Source: Pedobacter segetis (GTDB lineage: Bacteria; Bacteroidota; Bacteroidia; Sphingobacteriales; Sphingobacteriaceae). Taken from it: a stretch of 64,000 bases of DNA. Below the pieces are notes generated by a model. The model searched no databases, was not told the origin of the DNA, and saw only the letters and a list, made by a program, of their open reading frames with translations. The DNA is taken from NCBI RefSeq assembly GCF_016623585.1, contig NZ_JAEHFY010000004.1:1-64000 (forward strand), given 5' to 3'. The translations under genes and the position numbers were made by a program. Shown here in pieces: positions 25,012-32,947 of this stretch (the first letter of the stretch is position 1; the number at the start of each line of letters is the position of its first letter).

Positions 25012-25725
25012 ATGACCCAGAAATCAATTTTAAAAACTATCATTTCAATATTCTTATTAACGTTCGGCAAATCCTCGGCGAAAGCCCAAAACCACTTTTA
25101 TGCAGAAATAAAATATCCGTTTTTAGAATTGATAATAGATTATGCTAATCAGGATAATAATAAACCTGAATATTTGAAAAAGCATGAGCCTAAGGACTCG
25201 GCTGGTTTTATTTTGTCTGGTGGCTATGCCGCAAAAATGTATAGAGATTTTTATATAGAAACCGGGGTTAATTACCATGTTTTAAACCAAACCATTGATA
25301 AAGAACGTAACACGGGCAATACCTTAACTATAAGAAATTATGTATTTGGCACCCAAATAAGACCAGCCTTTAAGAAGGTTATCAGTATGGATAAAGATGT
25401 TTTTTTAAATGTTGGGTTAGGGATAGATTATCAAAGAATGTACAGTAATGGCGATTATCACCGCTATTTTGTAGATGCTAATGGGTTTAATAGCAGCGAT
25501 TTGCAAAACAACAAATCTAAAAGCAATTACTTTTTAAACTTGCGGCCCTATCTAGGAATCGATTTTAAAAAGGTTGAAAAAGTTGGTTTTAGGGTTGGTT
25601 TTACTTTTGAACATCAAAATTATGATAGAACAAATAAAGCCCTTAAATTTTCTAATGATGGCAATTTGGTTATTCCTAAAAAGGAATCGGACAATCTGTT
25701 GTTATCCGTAGGAATGATCTTTTAA
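25012..25725 (+). CDS. predicted outer-membrane beta-barrel protein
   Basis: 237 residues with a signal peptide (MTQKSILKTIISIFLLTFGKSSAKAQ). The rest is alternating amphipathic strands, e.g. GFILSGGYAAKMYRDFYIETGVNYHVL, DVFLNVGLGIDYQRMYS, FFLNLRPYLGIDFKKVEKVGFRVGFTFEHQ and LLLSVGMIF, with a terminal Phe. This fits the small PorT-like/OMP_b-brl barrels frequent in Bacteroidota. The function is unknown. It converges with the hybrid kinase gene with no spacer between stop codons, so neither gene has a separate terminator here. ATG 25012 is preferred over a TTG one codon earlier. Confidence 0.75.
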   Translation: MTQKSILKTIISIFLLTFGKSSAKAQNHFYAEIKYPFLELIIDYANQDNNKPEYLKKHEPKDSAGFILSGGYAAKMYRDFYIETGVNYHVLNQTIDKERNTGNTLTIRNYVFGTQIRPAFKKVISMDKDVFLNVGLGIDYQRMYSNGDYHRYFVDANGFNSSDLQNNKSKSNYFLNLRPYLGIDFKKVEKVGFRVGFTFEHQNYDRTNKALKFSNDGNLVIPKKESDNLLLSVGMIF

Positions 25726-28700
25726 TTAAAAACCAGAAATTTCTTTTTCTACCAAATCTATAGATAATCCTATTTCTTTGGCCACCTTTTTATAAAGTGC
25801 TTTTAAGGTTTTATTGTCGATTTCTTTTAACCATTCTACTTCCCTTGCCATAAGTGCTAAAGTTTCTAAACCTGTGCCAGATGCGGTGCCAAATAGTTTA
25901 TGGCCCAATGCTTTGATGGATTTTAGATCGGGATGCGGATTTGAGATGAGTTTTTTGAAATTATCGTTAGCACTTTGCAATTCTTTAACAGTAAGGTTTA
26001 AAACAATTTTTATGGTTTCTAAATCGTTACCCATAAATTCTCGTATTTTATCCTTGTTAAACGTTAAGGGTATTTCTTGTTGGCTATTTTCTTGGTCAGC
26101 ATCAACATTATCGTTCTTTATCAACCATTTAGAAAAAATATCGCTCAGATCTTTTTCTACAAAGGGTTTGGCAACAAAATCATCCATACCAACGGCTATG
26201 CACTTTTCTCTTTCGCCCACTACGTTGCCCGCGGTTAAAGCTATTATAGGGATATGCGTATTGTTCTCTAATAACCGTATGTTTTGGGTGGCCTCATAGC
26301 CGTTCATATCTGGCATTTGAAGATCCATTAAAATTAGGTCTAAATTAAGAGATTTGAATTGGTCAATAGCTTCTAAACCATTGTTTGCTTCTATCACTAT
26401 GGCGTTTGGCAATATTCTTTCTATCACGGTTTTTGCCAGCAGTTTGTTTACCTTATTATCTTCTGCAACCAAGATGTTAAATCGTTTTGCGTTTAGGCCG
26501 TTGGTGCTTTTGGCCTCTTCTGTCTCCGCTTCATTTGGTTTATTGATTTTTGCCAGTTTGTTAAACAAATCTTGCATTTTGATGGGCTTAACCATCCTTA
26601 GCCTAACGCCGTACTTTTCGCAGGTGGTTATAATTTTTTCATCATCTGAAGAACTATGCAATAGCATGATAGGTTGCCCGTCTTCATTTTTATCAAAATT
26701 GGCCCTTATCTTTTGTATCGTTTCTAAACCATCCATATAGGGCATGTGATAATCCATCAAAATGGCATCATAGTTTTTGCCCTCGCTTAACAATTGTAAA
26801 GCCTCTAAACCGTTTTTTGCTTCTGTAACTTCAATGTTTTTTAGCAACAACATCTGCCTTAGAATAAGCCGGTTGTTTTGGTTATCATCCACAACTAAAA
26901 CATGCTTGATGTGCGAAAGGTCGCTTAGCGTTAAAGCATCGCCTTTTTCTACCTTAAGTTTAATCTTAAAATAAAAGGTGCTGCCTTGCCCAACTTGGCT
27001 TTTTAGTTGTAATTGGCTGCCCATTAGGCTCAAAAGTTTGTTAGAGATGGTTAGCCCTAAACCGGTACCGCCATATTTTTTGGTGGTAGATGCGTCTTCT
27101 TGAGAAAAAGCTTCAAAAATTTTGTTTTGCTTTTCAAACTGTATGCCGATGCCGGTATCCCTAACCTCGAAATGGAAATCTATTTCGTCTTGGTCTAGGT
27201 CGCTCTCGGCATAGATCTTTAATTCTATTTCGCCAGAATCTGTAAACTTAACTGCATTTCCCAATAAATTAACCAGGATCTGTTTTAGACGGATATTATC
27301 GATAAAAACAAATCGTGGTAAGTTTGGATCTATGTTTAATAGAACCTCTAAGCCTTTATTTTGTGCCTGATAGGTAATGATATCGGAAGATTGGCTGCTC
27401 AATTCAAAAAGATCAGACTTCTCTATGTCTAGTTCGAGCTTGCCCGCCTCAATCTTAGAGAAATCCAAAATATCGTTAATAATGCCCAGCAAAGAATTTG
27501 CAGATTGGTTTACTATGTTTAGGTATTGTTGCTGGGTTTGGTTTAAGGTTGTTTTTAGCACAAGGTCTGTAAAGCCTATCACTCCGTTTAAAGGTGTTCG
27601 GATCTCATGACTCATGCTTGCCAAAAAGTCTGATTTTGCACTATTGGCCTCATCGGCCAATAGTTTGGCTTTTTTTAGATCGTTACGGTAAAGGTAATTT
27701 TCGTTAACGTCTTGGAAGGTGCCGTAAACACGAACACATTTTCCTTTATGAAATTCTGGTGTCCCGATGGTGCGTACCCAGGTGTGGTTTCCTTTTGCCG
27801 TTTTTATCTGTAATTCTAGATCATAAGAGATTCCTTTTTCTGCGGCATTGGTAAAAGCATCTGTGATTATTTTTTTATAATCGTCTGTAAAGAAAGAGAT
27901 GGCGGTTTGCAGATCTGGTACAAAATAATCATCTACCTCATGGATTATTTTAGTTACATGAGACCAATAGATGGTGTTCTCGTTTAGGTTAACTTCCCAA
28001 GCTCCAATTTTTGCCACTTCGTTGGTTTGCTCTAACATTTCTTTGGTGCGTTTTAAGTCTGCTTCTAGCTTATAACGCTCTGTAATGTCAACCGCGTTTC
28101 CAATGATATATTTTTCCCCATCGGCATCTGTTTCTAAAACATTATTAAATAGCCATGTTAATATATGCCCATCCTTATGTTTGGTGTACATTAAGCCCTG
28201 AATTTTACCTAGTTTAATAATGTTTTCTAGATAAGATGTTAGGTGTTGGTGCCTGTCTTCTGGTACAATATCAAATAAGGTTTTTCCTATTAAATCTTTT
28301 TTACTGTAACCTAGGCTTTTTGTACCTGCAGAATTTACCGTTAAGATCTTACCTTGTAAATTGTGTGTGCACATAAAACCAGTAGAGTTTTCAAAAAACG
28401 CCCTAAACCTAGATTCTGATTTTTGTATCAATAATTCTTTTTCTCTTTCTGTGGTAATATCTCTGGCTATGGCGAAAAACAATTTGCTTGATGGTTCTGG
28501 CGTGGCTGCCCATTGCAATATTTTATAATTGCCATTTTTGCATTTGAATTTATTGCTAAACGTAACCGTTTTTTTGTCTTTTATTAAACTCTTTAGTTTT
28601 TGCTTGCTTTCTGATACTTCATCTGGGAGAACGAAATCGAAAAAAGAATGGTTTATGATGTTGCTTTCTGAATAACCTAAAAGCGTTTCAAATGCAGGAT

Positions 28701-29286
28701 TGATGTTTTGGAACATACTATCTGTATCAAAAACACAAATTAGATCTTTAGAGATATTAAAAAGCGTATTAAAATTTTCTGTTTCTTGTATTTTTCTTTG
28801 TTGTGCAATTAAATCTACTACTGCATCGCCCAAAACCCTTAAGGCTGCCTTTTGCTTTTCATTTAACTTGCGGGGTTTTTTATCGATTACACAAAGTGTC
28901 CCCAAAGCGTAGCCGTTATTATCGGTTAAAGGGTAACCAGCATAAAATTGGATGTTTGGGCTTGAGGTTACCAACGGATTATTCCTAAATCTGTCATCAA
29001 TAGTGGCGTTCTCAACCTCCATTATCTTGTTCCCTAAGATGGTATGGCTGCAAAATGCAATATTTCTAGGGGTTTCATCAACATCTAAACCTACCTTAGA
29101 TTTAAACCATTGCCTGTCCTCATCAATTAAAGAAATGAGCGAAATAGGGGTATCACAAATGATGGAGGCTAACTGTGTAAACCTATCAAAAGTAGCTTTT
29201 GGAAGCGTATCTAATATTTGGTAGCTTTTTAGTGCGGCTATCCTTTTTTCCTCATTAATTGAGGTTGGGTTCTCTGGCATCTCCAT
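25726..29286 (-). CDS. GAF-PAS hybrid histidine kinase with two receivers and HPt
   Basis: 1186 residues in order: GAF (about 20-160, RQWFKSKVGLDVDETPRNIAFCSHTI), three PAS domains (about 170-540), HisKA (FLASMSHEIRTPLNGVIGF), HATPase (NLLGNAVKFT, DTGIGI, GTGLGL), receiver 1 (HVLVVDDNQNNR, ILMDYHMPYMDG), receiver 2 (NILVAEDNKVNK, LILMDLQMPDMNG) and a C-terminal HPt with His1129 (LGHKLFGTASG). No membrane segment is seen, so it is a cytosolic sensor carrying a complete phosphorelay except the final output. A separate HPt gene lies 84 bp upstream on the same strand. The signal and target are unknown. Confidence 0.92.
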   Translation of the reverse strand: MEMPENPTSINEEKRIAALKSYQILDTLPKATFDRFTQLASIICDTPISLISLIDEDRQWFKSKVGLDVDETPRNIAFCSHTILGNKIMEVENATIDDRFRNNPLVTSSPNIQFYAGYPLTDNNGYALGTLCVIDKKPRKLNEKQKAALRVLGDAVVDLIAQQRKIQETENFNTLFNISKDLICVFDTDSMFQNINPAFETLLGYSESNIINHSFFDFVLPDEVSESKQKLKSLIKDKKTVTFSNKFKCKNGNYKILQWAATPEPSSKLFFAIARDITTEREKELLIQKSESRFRAFFENSTGFMCTHNLQGKILTVNSAGTKSLGYSKKDLIGKTLFDIVPEDRHQHLTSYLENIIKLGKIQGLMYTKHKDGHILTWLFNNVLETDADGEKYIIGNAVDITERYKLEADLKRTKEMLEQTNEVAKIGAWEVNLNENTIYWSHVTKIIHEVDDYFVPDLQTAISFFTDDYKKIITDAFTNAAEKGISYDLELQIKTAKGNHTWVRTIGTPEFHKGKCVRVYGTFQDVNENYLYRNDLKKAKLLADEANSAKSDFLASMSHEIRTPLNGVIGFTDLVLKTTLNQTQQQYLNIVNQSANSLLGIINDILDFSKIEAGKLELDIEKSDLFELSSQSSDIITYQAQNKGLEVLLNIDPNLPRFVFIDNIRLKQILVNLLGNAVKFTDSGEIELKIYAESDLDQDEIDFHFEVRDTGIGIQFEKQNKIFEAFSQEDASTTKKYGGTGLGLTISNKLLSLMGSQLQLKSQVGQGSTFYFKIKLKVEKGDALTLSDLSHIKHVLVVDDNQNNRLILRQMLLLKNIEVTEAKNGLEALQLLSEGKNYDAILMDYHMPYMDGLETIQKIRANFDKNEDGQPIMLLHSSSDDEKIITTCEKYGVRLRMVKPIKMQDLFNKLAKINKPNEAETEEAKSTNGLNAKRFNILVAEDNKVNKLLAKTVIERILPNAIVIEANNGLEAIDQFKSLNLDLILMDLQMPDMNGYEATQNIRLLENNTHIPIIALTAGNVVGEREKCIAVGMDDFVAKPFVEKDLSDIFSKWLIKNDNVDADQENSQQEIPLTFNKDKIREFMGNDLETIKIVLNLTVKELQSANDNFKKLISNPHPDLKSIKALGHKLFGTASGTGLETLALMAREVEWLKEIDNKTLKALYKKVAKEIGLSIDLVEKEISGF

Positions 29287-29370
29287 TTCTGGTATTTTCT
29301 GTTTATTTAAAGACGCTAATAAAAAATAAAGCTGATAAATAGATACGGCAACAAAAGCGCAATCTTAACT

Positions 29371-29787
29371 TTAAATTACTTCCGAGAACGATTTTTTAGA
29401 CAAAAAATTATTGATCAGTTGAGCTACAAATTTTACCTCAGATTTTATTTTTGTGTAATAAATATTGATCAAAACAGGGTCAAAATCTGGTTCTCCCTCA
29501 AATTTTCTGGCAATATTACTCAACTCCATTAAGCCAACCGATGATGATGTACCTATTAATTTATGTGCCGTAGCTTTTATCCCATGAAGGTTATTTGCCA
29601 TTATGAAATCTTCAAACTTTCTTAAAGAAACCTCTAACTCTATCAAAACCATAGATAAAATCTCTTTTGCAGTATCTAAATCCTGACCAAGATATTGATA
29701 CATGCGCTCTATATTGAAATGCTTCTTAATATTAGTGTTATCGCTTCGATCCGAAATCATATCGTAACTGATTTGTTTAATAACCAT
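29371..29787 (-). CDS. stand-alone HPt phosphotransfer protein
   Basis: 138 residues. A histidine phosphotransfer four-helix bundle is marked by HGIKATAHKLIGTSSSVGLMELSNIARKFEG; the second His of this segment matches the phospho-accepting position (A-H-K-L-x-G). Preceding helices include YQYLGQDLDTAKEILSMVLIELEVSLRKFEDFI. It is transcribed with, and just before, a hybrid kinase that has its own HPt domain. It could therefore shuttle phosphate from that kinase to another response regulator. Met at 29787 is the first in-frame start, with later Met codons also possible. Confidence 0.85.
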   Translation of the reverse strand: MVIKQISYDMISDRSDNTNIKKHFNIERMYQYLGQDLDTAKEILSMVLIELEVSLRKFEDFIMANNLHGIKATAHKLIGTSSSVGLMELSNIARKFEGEPDFDPVLINIYYTKIKSEVKFVAQLINNFLSKKSFSEVI

Positions 29788-29899
29788 TAATACGTAATTT
29801 AAACTAGTTTGTTACCTAGTATTAAATTTTGATTAAATTTTGTTTATGCTATTTAAAAAAACCTTAATTTTATTCAAGAAAATAAAACCTAATTAAAAA

Positions 29900-30046
29900 T
29901 CTGTCGTACAAACGCTTGTTGCAATTGTGCTGATTGCAACAAAGAAAGATTTTTATTCGCATTGTAAAATTGGGTTTATCAATCTTTTCTAAGTTTTATT
30001 GTGTAAAATGCCCGGTCTCGGAACGTGAGAACGGGCATTTTTATTT
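29900..30046 (+). ncRNA. possible small RNA between divergent genes
   Basis: Two strong structures lie between divergent operons: a perfect 10-bp stem TTGTTGCAAT / ATTGCAACAA with a 7-nt loop (29916-29942), and a terminator hairpin ending in T-rich sequence (30006-30046). A terminator pointing right in a divergent promoter region needs a transcript that starts between 29788 and about 30000 and is not the kinase mRNA, or a leader attenuator of the kinase gene at 30167. No ORF is visible. The 5' end given is approximate. Confidence 0.4.
30006..30046 (+). terminator. strong terminator hairpin
   Basis: AAATGCCCG and TCTC pair with GAGA and CGGGCATTT across one mismatch and a 7-nt loop, followed by TTATTTTT. 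The stem also reads into U-rich sequence poorly on the minus strand, so the plus direction is favoured. It lies 120 bp before the start of the LytS-type kinase gene. Confidence 0.8.
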
Positions 30047-30166
30047 TTATAGCCAACAATTAACAACTGGTATATTTTAAACGGCATTTTGGCTTTTTAA
30101 AGTTTATTTTAAAATTTATTTATTTTCTTTTGTTAGTTATCTGTTTTATTGATTAAAGAAATAAAA

Positions 30167-31195
30167 ATGAAAACCGCCAATAGTAAAAGTTTTGGCTTGC
30201 AGCTGGTGCTGATAAATATTGTGTTCTGGGTTTTATTAACCCTGCCCGCTTTCTTATTTAGGTACAATGGGCCTTCTAATAACTTCTCAGAATATTATAT
30301 ATATAGGTCTATGATAAACAATACGTTGTTGGCCGTTATTTTTTATGCCAATGCCTATTATTTTTATCCGTCTATATTAAAAAGAAAGCGGTTGATCTTG
30401 TATTTATTGGTAATAGCGGTAAGCTTAATGATCGTTTGGTTTTTATCGCAATATGTAGATCAACAATTATTCCCCGTAAAACGAAAATGGGGCAAGCCAT
30501 TTTTTCCAAACTTTATTTCCTACGTATTTATTATAGGCACCAGCTGCAGTTACCGGATCATTATAGATAGCATAAAATCCCAAACTTTAAATAAGGATAG
30601 GGAAAACGAAAATCTGAAAACAGAATTATCTTTTTTAAGATCGCAGGTAAGCCCTCATTTTATGTTTAATGTGCTTAATAACTTAGTGGCCTTGGCCAGA
30701 AAGAAGAGCGATAAAATTGAATCGTCGCTAATTCAATTGTCAAATTTATTAAGATACATGCTTTACGAGGGTGATGATGGAAAAATCAGCATAAAACAAG
30801 AATTAAAATACCTGCAAGGTTATATTGATTTACAAAGACTTAGGTTTGAAGATGATGTGAAGATCATATTTAGAACAAAAGGAAACCCTGAGGATTTTTA
30901 TTTAGAACCCATGCTTTTGATCCCCTTTGTAGAAAACGCATTTAAACACGGAATGGGGGGCGATATTATAAACCCAACCATAAAAATAGAGCTTATATTA
31001 GAAAATGATGGTTTAAATTTTACTGTCGAAAATGAAATTGGTGCTACCGGAGACAGTAAAGACAATAGTTCTGGAATAGGATTAAATAATGCAAAAAGGC
31101 GGTTAAACCTACTTTATAAAAATAATTATTCTTTGGATATTAAAAATGACGGTTTTAAGTACAGCGTTAACCTAAAATTGAGATCAAATGATTAA
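30167..31195 (+). CDS. LytS-type sensor histidine kinase
   Basis: 342 residues from the ATG at 30167; a TTG six codons upstream is also in frame. Four N-terminal membrane helices (to about residue 135) are followed by a coiled linker and the His_kinase domain with the phospho-acceptor in [49 protein letters not shown] and the ATP-binding box [12 protein letters not shown] then follow, typical of the LytS/YehU group. The LytTR regulator gene overlaps its 3' end by 8 bp. This operon lies just before a secreted protein and TonB-type receptor that it may control. Confidence 0.92.
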   Translation: MKTANSKSFGLQLVLINIVFWVLLTLPAFLFRYNGPSNNFSEYYIYRSMINNTLLAVIFYANAYYFYPSILKRKRLILYLLVIAVSLMIVWFLSQYVDQQLFPVKRKWGKPFFPNFISYVFIIGTSCSYRIIIDSIKSQTLNKDRENENLKTELSFLRSQVSPHFMFNVLNNLVALARKKSDKIESSLIQLSNLLRYMLYEGDDGKISIKQELKYLQGYIDLQRLRFEDDVKIIFRTKGNPEDFYLEPMLLIPFVENAFKHGMGGDIINPTIKIELILENDGLNFTVENEIGATGDSKDNSSGIGLNNAKRRLNLLYKNNYSLDIKNDGFKYSVNLKLRSND

Positions 31196-31901
31196 CTGTT
31201 TGGTAATAGATGATGAAAGGCTAGCCCGTGAGTTAATGGAAGACAATATTAACCGGGTTGGTTTTTTAAACTTAGCCGGGCTTTGTAAAAACGCCATGGA
31301 AGCCTTAGCGCTTATCAAAACACAAAAAATCGATTTGATTTTTTTGGATATACAAATGCCGGGTATTAGTGGGCTACAGATGCTAAAAACATTAAACAAA
31401 CCACCAATGGTAATATTGGTTACCGCTTATGAAAAATATGCCCTACAAGGATTTGATTTAGACGTTTTAGATTATCTATTAAAACCGGTACCCTTTGATC
31501 GGTTTTTAAAGGCGGCAAACAAAGCGCATGATTTTTTTAACCTAAGTTTGAAGAATGAAAACCCTGGCTCCCACAAAAGCGATTATCTCTTTGTTAATGC
31601 AGATTATGCCAACATCAAAATAAAAACCGATGAGATAGAATATATAGAAGGTTTAAAAGACTACGTAAAGATATACCTTTTGGGAAACGAGAAACCTATT
31701 ATCACCAGGTTGAGCCTACGTTATTTAGAAGAAAAGCTGAACGCTCAGGATTTTTTAAGAATCCATAAATCATTTATAGTTTCGCTAAACCACATGATAG
31801 CTTTTAAAAGAAACCATGTGGTTTTGCCCAACAAAGAAATCTCAGTCTCAGATTTTTATCGCGAGGCCCTGTTGCAACACATCAGCAATAAAAACATCTG
31901 A
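31188..31901 (+). CDS. LytTR response regulator
   Basis: 237 residues. A receiver ([12 protein letters not shown], phospho-acceptor Asp in [13 protein letters not shown], Lys in DYLLKPVPF) is joined to a C-terminal LytTR DNA-binding domain ([28 protein letters not shown] then [25 protein letters not shown]). LytTR proteins bind direct repeats in promoters. It overlaps the upstream LytS-type kinase gene by 8 bp, so it is its cognate regulator. A paralogous pair is found at 43305-45066. Confidence 0.93.
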   Translation: MINCLVIDDERLARELMEDNINRVGFLNLAGLCKNAMEALALIKTQKIDLIFLDIQMPGISGLQMLKTLNKPPMVILVTAYEKYALQGFDLDVLDYLLKPVPFDRFLKAANKAHDFFNLSLKNENPGSHKSDYLFVNADYANIKIKTDEIEYIEGLKDYVKIYLLGNEKPIITRLSLRYLEEKLNAQDFLRIHKSFIVSLNHMIAFKRNHVVLPNKEISVSDFYREALLQHISNKNI

Positions 31902-32010
31902 TCAAATCTATTTTTTAACGCCATTCATCTATATTTTTTATGGGTAGGTATAAAACACTTCAAAATAATTAGCCATAAAGCTATTATTGCTTTGTTAAAT
32001 TATAACAAAA

Positions 32011-32865
32011 ATGAAAAAAGCTTTTTTTTATCTCACTCTAGCCTCCTTAACTTTTTCAACCCTCGGCTTAAAAGCACAAGACATTGTTAAAATTCCTTTG
32101 GCGCCATCAACCATTAAGATAGATGGTAAATTATTAGAGTTTGGAGACACTTTGGCCAATTACGATAAATCTACCAAGATTAACTACGCTTTTGCCCATG
32201 ATGATAAAAACTTGTATGTATTTGTAAAGATCAATGGGCAAACAGAGCAAAATAAAATGATGGCGGGCGGTTTAAGCGTAGCCATTAACGATAAGGGCAA
32301 GAAAAAAGCGGTTTCATCAATCACTTTCCCAGTGGTAGATAGAACGGCCATGATGGCGGCTATGAAAAGCCGAGGCACTAGAAACAGAGAAAGCACTGTT
32401 CAAAAAACGCCAGAAGAAAGAGCTAAGGAGAAACAGGCGATGAGAGAAGAAATGCTTTTAGGGTTAAAGGAAATTAAAATAAAGGACCTTAAGGATATAA
32501 GTGTAGAAAGTATTTCTATCTATAATACCTACGGCATTAAAACAGGAATTAGCTATAACGCCAACAATGCGTTAATTTATGAAATGGCTGTCCCGTTAAA
32601 ATTAGTTGGCCTAGATGCAAAAAGCACCGATGAATTTGCCATAAACATGAAGCTAAACGGAATGCAGATGCCAGATAATGGAGCAGGAGACAATGGATAC
32701 GGAGGAAGGGAAAGATTGGGAGACGGCGGTTTTGGCGGCGGTAGGGAAATTGGCGGTGGCGGGAGAAGTTATGGCGGCGGCGGAGCTGGTAGGCAAAGGG
32801 AAGGCCTTGATTATAGCTCACTATTTACCCCAACAGATTTTTGGGTAAAAGCAAGGTTAAACTAA
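32011..32865 (+). CDS. secreted protein with Gly-rich C-terminal segment
   Basis: 284 residues with a signal peptide (MKKAFFYLTLASLTFSTLGLKAQ). The first half is beta-rich and resembles the carbohydrate-binding-module-9/DOMON-like start of Bacteroidota surface enzymes (IKIDGKLLEFGDTLANYDKSTKINYAFAHDDKNLYVFVKING). A charged helical stretch (TPEERAKEKQAMREEMLLGLKE) follows. Residues ~225-260 are an Arg/Gly-rich run (GGFGGGREIGGGGRSYGGGGAG). The next gene, a TonB-type receptor, has a similar Gly/Arg-rich loop. The function is unknown. It lies directly downstream of a LytS/LytTR pair. Confidence 0.7.
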   Translation: MKKAFFYLTLASLTFSTLGLKAQDIVKIPLAPSTIKIDGKLLEFGDTLANYDKSTKINYAFAHDDKNLYVFVKINGQTEQNKMMAGGLSVAINDKGKKKAVSSITFPVVDRTAMMAAMKSRGTRNRESTVQKTPEERAKEKQAMREEMLLGLKEIKIKDLKDISVESISIYNTYGIKTGISYNANNALIYEMAVPLKLVGLDAKSTDEFAINMKLNGMQMPDNGAGDNGYGGRERLGDGGFGGGREIGGGGRSYGGGGAGRQREGLDYSSLFTPTDFWVKARLN

Positions 32866-32947
32866 TTGAGGCCCGGCTAGTCGATAGCTAATATGAAAGG
32901 GTAATTTTGAGATTGCCATTCACATAAATAAACATTAACAAACAAAA

